From Clostridia bacterium (GTDB lineage Bacteria > Bacillota_A > Clostridia > Christensenellales > Aristaeellaceae): DNA of 11,085 nt. Made by a program: the position numbers and the translations under genes. This document shows positions 6,210 to 11,085 of this stretch, in pieces. Position 1 is the first letter of the stretch, and each line of letters opens with the position of its first letter. The stretch covers positions 1 to 11,085 of the forward strand of contig JAFQGN010000075.1 of NCBI GenBank assembly GCA_017398245.1, given 5' to 3'. Below the pieces are notes generated by a model. The model did no database searches. It was given only the letters and a program-made list of their open reading frames with translations, and was not told where the DNA came from.

Positions 6210-7991
6210 TTAGCCTTTATAGATGATGGTACCATCGTTTTTGCGCGAATAATGGCAGAGATGATCGTCCCATGTCATTTCGGCCATTCCGGGGGTGTAA
6301 GTGTGCGGGCATCCCTTCATCACGCAGTAACGCACAATGGGCCTGTGCTGCTCGTCATAGCAGACAATGGTGTGATAGCGGCCGTTTGCGTACAGGTTTT
6401 CGACGTCCATTTTTGCCTTGTTCAAATTGCAGAGCAGTTCGAGGGATTTCCAGGCGGCTGCTTCGGGCGAATCCAGAGAGCAGTCAAACAGATCATACTC
6501 GCCGACAATGTTGAAAACGGGGCTTGTCACATTATGGCGCAGGAAATCGTCCTCCGCAGCGAGGGTGCCGGCCAGACAGCCGGTGGGTCCGAAGGCCGCG
6601 AACCGCTCCGGCATTTTGTTCATGAGCATGAAGGTTGCGGCGCCGCCATTGGAATGGCCCACGGCGTATACGCGTTCCGTATCGATGGAATACCGGGCGA
6701 TCGTATCGTCCAGAAGCTCTGTAAAGTAGGGTATATCGTCGATCCCTCCGCTGCCGCGCGTATCCCATGCGGGCAGGGCATATCCCTGAGAGAGGCCGCC
6801 CTTTTGCGGATATGCATTGGCGAACACGACGATGAAGCCGCGCTCTTCTGCGAGACGATCCCAATCGCTGGTCTGCTCAAAGTAACTTGCATTACAGGAG
6901 AAGCCGTGGATCGCAACTACGAGCGGGTATTTGCGGCATTCTGTTGCACGGTAATATGTGGGAACATATACATCCCAGAAACGCCTGTAGCCGCCGATCT
7001 CTTTATACACGCGCTCTACGCCGATATCCTGCGGCAGGCGTACTCTGCGCAGATGGCAGTTGCCATAGCCGCCCCAACGGCTGAAACGCATAAGGAAGGA
7101 AACGATGCGCTCTCGCATAGCCCAGGTATCGGTTCCGCTCAGAGTGGAAGGATCGGCATACCAGAACTCGCCAACGGCTTGTTCATTGACAAAATTCTGG
7201 CCCCGATAGGCATTCTGCCGGTAGACCTTAGCGAAGGAGTTGCACAGATCGGTATCGTCGGAACAGAGAGTTTGGCGCACATATTCGGCAACATAGCCGG
7301 CAGCGCCTGTGCGGTCGATCATAACGCCGGGAAGAGGGATATCCTTTTTGGAGATTCCGTCGATCCCGTCGGAAGGCAGGGTGGAGAGCAGATCGATCAG
7401 GGCGGGATCTACAGTGCAATCCCCGTCTGCGGCAAAGGCCGGATATGTGGCGCTGTAAACGAGGGCATAGGATACGGCGATCGCCGCAGCGTCGTCCTCG
7501 CCGTAGGGATAGATGAACGATTCGCAAATATCAGTAACCTCGCGGCGCTGGAACTGATGCTCGATCACAGCCTGGGCATAATCAAAGGCGCTGTCCAGGT
7601 CTTCCTTGTCCCATTTTTCGTTTTCCATCATCAAAAGTGCGATACCGTGGGCGTCGGAGATCTTTTTCCATCCTTCTTCAAGAGATTGTGCCGCTGTTTT
7701 GCCGCTGGGCAGGAAAAAGAGAAGGCCAAAGCCCTTGGAAGTCATCTTTTCGGGCACGTAGACGGTGTAGGAATACGTTTTTCCGCTTAATGCAAGGGTC
7801 TGGGGAAAAGCGCCGATGTTCACCGGAGCATAGGGGTTGGCCTTGTCCACGGCATCGGCGACGAATCCGGCTCTTTTCCGGTTGGGCATGCTGAAGGGAG
7901 CACGCACGAACGGCTCTCTTTTGTTGTGTCGCGGCATCAGGATCGTACGATCATTGTCGGGGCTGAAGTGAAAGCTTGTGTACTTTGCCAT
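6210..7991 (-). CDS. Alpha/beta-hydrolase esterase, CE1/PHB-depolymerase/feruloyl-esterase-like, with degenerate N-terminal repeat
   Basis: A 593-residue protein without a signal peptide, hence probably cytoplasmic. The C-terminal domain (about 335-593) is a complete alpha/beta hydrolase: WDVYVPTYY, the oxyanion strand VVAIHGF (358-364), nucleophile Ser447 in VGHSNGGAAT, an acid near Asp500 (NIVGEYD), and His563 in GCPHTYTPG. This matches the LpqC/feruloyl esterase/PHB depolymerase group, which cleaves acyl or hydroxycinnamoyl esters and is usually 280-350 residues long. The N-terminal half (about 70-250) repeats the pattern: YSYTVYVPEK, GLLFFLPSG, HGIALLMMEN and SFIYPYGEDDAAAIAV. There the nucleophile position is Glu165, so the half looks catalytically dead. 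ATG at 7991 has a near-perfect TAGGAGGT 7 nt upstream. The AraC-type gene lies 82 bp upstream with no terminator seen between, so readthrough is likely. Fold is confident; substrate is not. Confidence 0.87.
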   Translation of the reverse strand: MAKYTSFHFSPDNDRTILMPRHNKREPFVRAPFSMPNRKRAGFVADAVDKANPYAPVNIGAFPQTLALSGKTYSYTVYVPEKMTSKGFGLLFFLPSGKTAAQSLEEGWKKISDAHGIALLMMENEKWDKEDLDSAFDYAQAVIEHQFQRREVTDICESFIYPYGEDDAAAIAVSYALVYSATYPAFAADGDCTVDPALIDLLSTLPSDGIDGISKKDIPLPGVMIDRTGAAGYVAEYVRQTLCSDDTDLCNSFAKVYRQNAYRGQNFVNEQAVGEFWYADPSTLSGTDTWAMRERIVSFLMRFSRWGGYGNCHLRRVRLPQDIGVERVYKEIGGYRRFWDVYVPTYYRATECRKYPLVVAIHGFSCNASYFEQTSDWDRLAEERGFIVVFANAYPQKGGLSQGYALPAWDTRGSGGIDDIPYFTELLDDTIARYSIDTERVYAVGHSNGGAATFMLMNKMPERFAAFGPTGCLAGTLAAEDDFLRHNVTSPVFNIVGEYDLFDCSLDSPEAAAWKSLELLCNLNKAKMDVENLYANGRYHTIVCYDEQHRPIVRYCVMKGCPHTYTPGMAEMTWDDHLCHYSRKNDGTIIYKG

Positions 7992-8027
7992 GAATCAAAC
8001 CTCCTATACTTTTGTCCTTTATGTTTA

Positions 8028-8043
8028 CGTCATTGCCATGACG
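8028..8043. repeat. Inverted repeat CGTCAT-N4-ATGACG between regulator and esterase
   Basis: Perfect 6-bp arms around TGCC in the 82-bp gap. No U-tract follows on the minus strand, so it is not a good terminator. It may be a weak mRNA hairpin or an operator. No convincing promoter for the esterase is visible in this gap. Confidence 0.3.
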
Positions 8044-8073
8044 ACGGCCGCTGAGGAATACCGGGAAATGGGC

Positions 8074-10326
8074 TTATTCAGCGTTGCTCTTGCGGAACGC
8101 GCCGGGGGAGACGCCCGTCACCTTTTTGAAGATGCGATTGAAGGTGCCGGCGTTTGTGTAGCCTACGGCTGCGGCGATCTGTTCGATAGTCAGTTTGCTG
8201 GAAACGAGCAGGTCCTTACTGTGTTCAATGCGCACGTTGTTCAGGTAATTGGAGAAGGTAGACCCCGTGCGGCTGTGGAAATAGTGCGAGAAATTGGAAT
8301 AGCTGAAGCCGAACAGTTCCGACACGCTCAAAAGAGAGATCTCCGTATCCGGGTAATTATCGTCTATATAATGCAGGATCTCGTGGATGCGCGATGCACC
8401 GTCGTCATCCTTAGTTAGGGCGGATTTCTTAAAGACGTCGAGCACGATCTGAATCAGGCGTTCAAGCTCACTCTGCATATCCGGCACATTGCGCGGAATA
8501 TCGAACGTTGTGATCAGATACTGCATGGGAGCAATGGAAAGATTGTGTTCCTTGCGCAGAGTGTTGATCGTGCGTACAAACATGTTGTGCGCGTTGAGAT
8601 ACATGTTTTGCAGAATGTATACGCGCGAGGTCTGTTCAAACATCAGCGACATGATCTTGCGGAAGGTTTCCTGCGTTTGTTCTGCATTGCCGTGCAGGAT
8701 CTCCCTTTCAAGAACAAGGAGAGAATCGGAAAAGGTATGCATGACATCTGCGGGTTGGATGGGAATATCGTCGCTGTAGGCAAAGGAAAGCGTGTTGGAA
8801 AGCATGGCCACTTCCAACGCGGCAACGCTGAAGGAGCGGCTGCGATAGGGAGCATTGTGGTTCTGATGGGAGCCTATGCCGGCTTTGATGCCCTCGGGCA
8901 GGGTATCGAACAGGTGCAGATAGGGCGTAAGCTCGTTATCACTGTTGAAGAACAGCAGAATATGGAAGGAAACATAGTTGATGCCGGGGATGGCATAACA
9001 CGATGCTGCGGAGGGATCGCTTTCGAACAGGGATTGCAGCGTGCCGAAGAACGCCTGTACAATATCAGATTCGATGGGGTAAATAGAAGAGAAGGAGACC
9101 ACGACTACGTTTTTGCGCATGTCGATATTGTACAAGTCCGAGATCTCTGCCATATCCTGTCCGCTCGTACTTTCATCGTAGATGTAGCGGAAGAGGAAAT
9201 ACTGCTGCGATGTATTGGCAAGCATCTGCATATGTCGGTCCATCTGACCATAACGCTCGTTGATATGATCGAGGGCGAAGGTGATCGCCTTGAGATCGTC
9301 CGCATTTGGGTCCAGAGGGGCGGAGACGAGCCTGCTGGCATGCGAACGGGCCTTGCGGATAGGGGAATAGAGCAGGTTTGTCAATAGGATGACGATGCCC
9401 GTGCCAAGAACGATAAAAATCAGAAGCAGCTGGGTGTACCAGTCTTTGATATTGGACAGATGCGCATAAATGCTGCTTTGCGGGATCAGGTCAAACAGTC
9501 TCAGGCCATATGCTCCGACAGGTTCAAGCACGGCGACATACGGCTCTCCCTGAACGATGATCACGCAGTTGTCGCGGCTGCCGAGCTTGGCGATCACGCT
9601 GTCCGCAATCTCTTGCTGATCTGCAATGGGCATATGCTGGGCAGAGCTGGCCAGAACGCGACCTTCACTGTCGATGAGATAGCGGGTAAACAGCTTTTCT
9701 TTTGGTGACTGGAGCAGCGCGTCGGTATCGAGGATGAACAGAAGGGTGCCAAAGCCGCCCTGTACGGGAATGTACAGCATGGTGGAATCATGCTGTATGC
9801 CGGAGAGGCATATTTTTGCGCTTTCGATTTCCAGTTTGTCGCAGTCGGCGAGTTTTTCAAAAAGCGCTTCTCCCGGAAATGCATCTATATATAGCAGATT
9901 CTGGCTTGAGGCGTTGTTGATCCAGGACTGCTGATAGGTGTTTTCGGAGGTATACAGGCGGCCGAGATCAGGGTTATAGAAATAGACACGGTTGTAATCT
10001 GCCGCGCGGAGCGAACTGCTGAGCGTATTGCTGATCAGGCGCCGGTTCAGAGGAGTATCTTCGGTAAGGTTATAGCTGACGACCCCCGGATTGGAGTAGA
10101 AAATACTGCGGTATTGATGGATGCTGCGGATGCGGGCGGAAAGATTATCGCTGATCACCTTCAGGTTGTTCTGGGCAACTGTCGTTTCGGAAGCGATAAA
10201 CGCAGTACTGATCCGCGGATAGATAATGGTTTGGAACAGCAGCAGAGGAATCGCGAAGGCGCAGAGCATGCACAGCGCATATTGGACAAATGTACGTGAG
10301 AAAATTCGGAAGGATAACTTTTTCAT
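8074..10326 (-). CDS. Membrane-anchored AraC-family transcriptional regulator with extracytoplasmic sensor
   Basis: A 750-residue protein. Transmembrane segment 1 spans about 13-35 (YALCMLCAFAIPLLLFQ) and segment 2 about 298-320 (LLLIFIVLGTGIVILLTNLL). Between them, 36-297 is an extracytoplasmic sensing region of the Cache-like type, with YRSIFYSNPGVVSYN and a later LFILDTDALL. A short HAMP-like juxtamembrane stretch (SPIRKARSHASRL) and a large cytoplasmic linker follow. The AraC DNA-binding domain is at about 648-748: the first helix-turn-helix is LSVSELFGFSYSNFSHYFHSRTG and the second is TIEQIAAAVGYTNAGTFNRIFKKVTGVSPGAFR. Such proteins usually sit beside LplB/YtcP sugar ABC systems and activate them. 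Here the permease is divergent across 394 bp. Start ATG at 10326 has GAGGTGA about 10 nt upstream and a promoter at 10405-10433. It may also control the downstream esterase. The ligand is unknown. Confidence 0.93.
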   Translation of the reverse strand: MKKLSFRIFSRTFVQYALCMLCAFAIPLLLFQTIIYPRISTAFIASETTVAQNNLKVISDNLSARIRSIHQYRSIFYSNPGVVSYNLTEDTPLNRRLISNTLSSSLRAADYNRVYFYNPDLGRLYTSENTYQQSWINNASSQNLLYIDAFPGEALFEKLADCDKLEIESAKICLSGIQHDSTMLYIPVQGGFGTLLFILDTDALLQSPKEKLFTRYLIDSEGRVLASSAQHMPIADQQEIADSVIAKLGSRDNCVIIVQGEPYVAVLEPVGAYGLRLFDLIPQSSIYAHLSNIKDWYTQLLLIFIVLGTGIVILLTNLLYSPIRKARSHASRLVSAPLDPNADDLKAITFALDHINERYGQMDRHMQMLANTSQQYFLFRYIYDESTSGQDMAEISDLYNIDMRKNVVVVSFSSIYPIESDIVQAFFGTLQSLFESDPSAASCYAIPGINYVSFHILLFFNSDNELTPYLHLFDTLPEGIKAGIGSHQNHNAPYRSRSFSVAALEVAMLSNTLSFAYSDDIPIQPADVMHTFSDSLLVLEREILHGNAEQTQETFRKIMSLMFEQTSRVYILQNMYLNAHNMFVRTINTLRKEHNLSIAPMQYLITTFDIPRNVPDMQSELERLIQIVLDVFKKSALTKDDDGASRIHEILHYIDDNYPDTEISLLSVSELFGFSYSNFSHYFHSRTGSTFSNYLNNVRIEHSKDLLVSSKLTIEQIAAAVGYTNAGTFNRIFKKVTGVSPGAFRKSNAE

Positions 10327-10404
10327 ATATAATCAATCACCTCGAAGTCCGCCGGGCCTGTTCGGATGCGGAAATAATGGCGAGGGTGTAAAACTACTGT
10401 TGTT

Positions 10405-10433
10405 ATCATAATGCGTTTTCGCGCACAGGACAA
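10405..10433 (-). promoter_or_regulatory. Promoter of the AraC-type regulator gene
   Basis: On the minus strand -35 TTGTCC (10428-10433, four of six) and -10 TATGAT (10405-10410, five of six) are separated by exactly 17 nt. The spacer contains a small GCG-TTTT-CGC inverted repeat. The predicted leader is about 72 nt. Confidence 0.6.
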
Positions 10434-10585
10434 GATTCAGAAGTTTCCTAAACGTTCAAAAATTGAAAAAATGGAGGTGTGGACTGGAAAAATGCTCGCT
10501 CATTTGGTGGGGTTGCATGGTATGAAAAGAAATGAGAGCGAGATGCAGTTGTGCATGAGTGCCAAACAAGCGGATGCGAACAAAA

Positions 10586-10599
10586 GTTAAGATCTTAAC
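10586..10599. promoter_or_regulatory. Perfect 14-bp palindrome GTTAAGATCTTAAC, candidate operator
   Basis: A fully self-complementary 14-mer in the AT-rich intergenic region, 42 bp upstream of the permease -35. Its position suits an activator or repressor dimer site. AraC-family proteins more often bind direct repeats, so another regulator may use it. It has no GC stem or T-tract and is not a terminator. Confidence 0.4.
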
Positions 10600-10640
10600 A
10601 CCGAATTTCAAAAAATGAATGCCGGAAAAAAGATTGCTTC

Positions 10641-10669
10641 TTTTCAAACCGAGCATTCCGGTATAGAAT
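10641..10669 (+). promoter_or_regulatory. Promoter of the LplB-type permease gene
   Basis: -35 TTTTCA (10641-10646, four of six) and -10 TAGAAT (10664-10669, five of six) are 17 nt apart. The -10 overlaps the inverted repeat GCATTC-N7-GAATGC (10653-10671). A further GAATGC at 10617-10622 lies upstream. The weak -35 suits an activated promoter. The predicted leader is about 45 nt. Confidence 0.5.
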
Positions 10670-10720
10670 GCAGTTGTCCGAAAGGAAAGCCAAATCTGAG
10701 AGAAAAGAAGTGATGGAGGA

Positions 10721-11085
10721 ATGAGTTCAAGAGCTGTTCGCAACGGTAGTACGCTGCTGAGGGATCAGAGCTGGTACCGAAAACTGGGACATCACTTTGC
10801 TGAAAAATACCAGCTGTATCTGATGATCCTTCCGGCGTTTGTATTGTTGATCTGCTTCTACTATATACCCATGTACGGTCTTCAGCTGGCTTTCCGGAAA
10901 TATCTTCCGCAAAAAGGATTGATCGGCGGCGACTGGGTGGGTATGAAGTACATTCTCAAGTTCGTCGAATCGTATCAGTTCTGGACGCTGATTTCGAACA
11001 CGCTGAAGATCAGCGTGACGAGCATGCTGCTGAACTTTCCCTTGCCTATTATATTAGCCCTGGTAATCAACCAGATCAGAAGGCC
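10721..11085 (+). CDS. ABC sugar transporter permease, LplB type (N-terminal fragment)
   Basis: The first 121 residues are present; the gene runs off the right edge. The family is the CUT1-type permease LplB/UgpA, usually about 300-330 residues with six membrane segments, working with a YtcP-type partner, a lipoprotein binding protein and an ATPase. A cytoplasmic tail (1-30) is followed by segment 1 (about 31-57, LMILPAFVLLICFYYIPMYG). Next is the family block GLIGGDWVGMKYILKF (66-81), then NTLKIS (93-98) and segment 2 with LLNFPLPIILALVINQIR, all hallmarks of LplB. ATG at 10721 is the only possible near start because TGA closes the frame at 10697. GGAGGA abuts the ATG, closer than usual. It is divergent from the AraC-type regulator that probably controls it. 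The transported sugar is unknown. Confidence 0.93.
   Translation, partial: MSSRAVRNGSTLLRDQSWYRKLGHHFAEKYQLYLMILPAFVLLICFYYIPMYGLQLAFRKYLPQKGLIGGDWVGMKYILKFVESYQFWTLISNTLKISVTSMLLNFPLPIILALVINQIRR

Larger units (their letters stand above)
10327..10720. other. Divergent AT-rich intergenic regulatory region
   Basis: This 394-bp gap separates the AraC-type gene (minus) and the permease gene (plus). It is visibly AT-richer than the coding sequence on either side. It holds one promoter per direction, a 14-bp palindrome, GAATGC half-sites, and a 10-bp direct repeat ATGCAGTTGT (10543-10552 and 10668-10677). A 39-codon plus-strand reading (10471-10590) has no good ribosome site. No known riboswitch or RNA gene was recognised. 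Confidence 0.8.

Noticed and set aside
6015..7790. A 591-codon plus-strand open frame antisense to the esterase
   Set aside because: No domain is recognisable and it crosses the esterase terminator. The minus strand carries GHSNGG and a strong ribosome site.
7992..8020. Possible promoter just upstream of the esterase (TATAGG)
   Set aside because: It overlaps the Shine-Dalgarno sequence and has no -35, so it cannot serve this start.
10411..10427. Possible CcpA cre site in the AraC promoter spacer
   Set aside because: The central CG and flanking bases do not fit the cre consensus; it is only a small GCG-TTTT-CGC repeat.
10456..10743. A 95-codon minus-strand frame in the divergent gap
   Set aside because: It starts inside the permease gene, has no ribosome site and runs through the permease promoter. 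The Phe/Leu-rich product reflects AT-rich DNA.

Overview
The window looks like chromosomal DNA from an uncultured, moderately GC-rich Clostridia-type Firmicute, probably a gut or rumen saccharolytic anaerobe. The evidence is strong Shine-Dalgarno sites, a two-transmembrane AraC-type regulator beside an LplB-type sugar permease, a cytoplasmic GH2 enzyme with C-terminal accessory domains, and many short-chain dehydrogenases. This is inference from gene content; no rRNA or phylogenetic marker is present. There are no tRNA or rRNA genes, CRISPR arrays, insertion sequences or prophage genes.

Layout, right to left along the minus strand. A membrane-bound AraC-family regulator (8074-10326) is followed 82 bp later by a two-domain alpha/beta-hydrolase esterase (6210-7991), which ends at a clear terminator (6161-6189). 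Next comes a DltE-like SDR (5233-5991) with its own extended -10 promoter. A GH2 glycosidase (2773-5115) follows with a perfect TATAAT box and ends at a strong terminator (2733-2765). A two-gene unit follows: an SDR (1895-2659) whose stop overlaps the start of a type I dehydroquinate-dehydratase-like protein (1137-1895). Last are a GNAT acetyltransferase (188-1018) and the first 33 codons of a thioredoxin (1-100), cut by the window edge.

On the plus strand the only gene is an LplB-type ABC permease (10721 onward, cut by the right edge). It is divergent from the AraC gene across a 394-bp AT-rich intergenic region that holds a promoter for each gene, a 14-bp perfect palindrome and several GAATGC half-sites.

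Together the set reads as an uptake and catabolism locus for a plant- or glycan-derived conjugate. The ABC transporter would import the compound, the membrane regulator would sense an external signal, and the esterase and GH2 enzyme would cleave ester and glycosidic bonds in the cytoplasm. The SDR/dehydratase-like pair would then process a released polyol, sugar or cyclic acid. The most unusual features are the dehydratase-like protein, which keeps the Schiff-base Lys and His but has lost several canonical substrate residues, and the esterase, whose N-terminal half looks like a degenerate second hydrolase domain. The substrate cannot be named from sequence alone.
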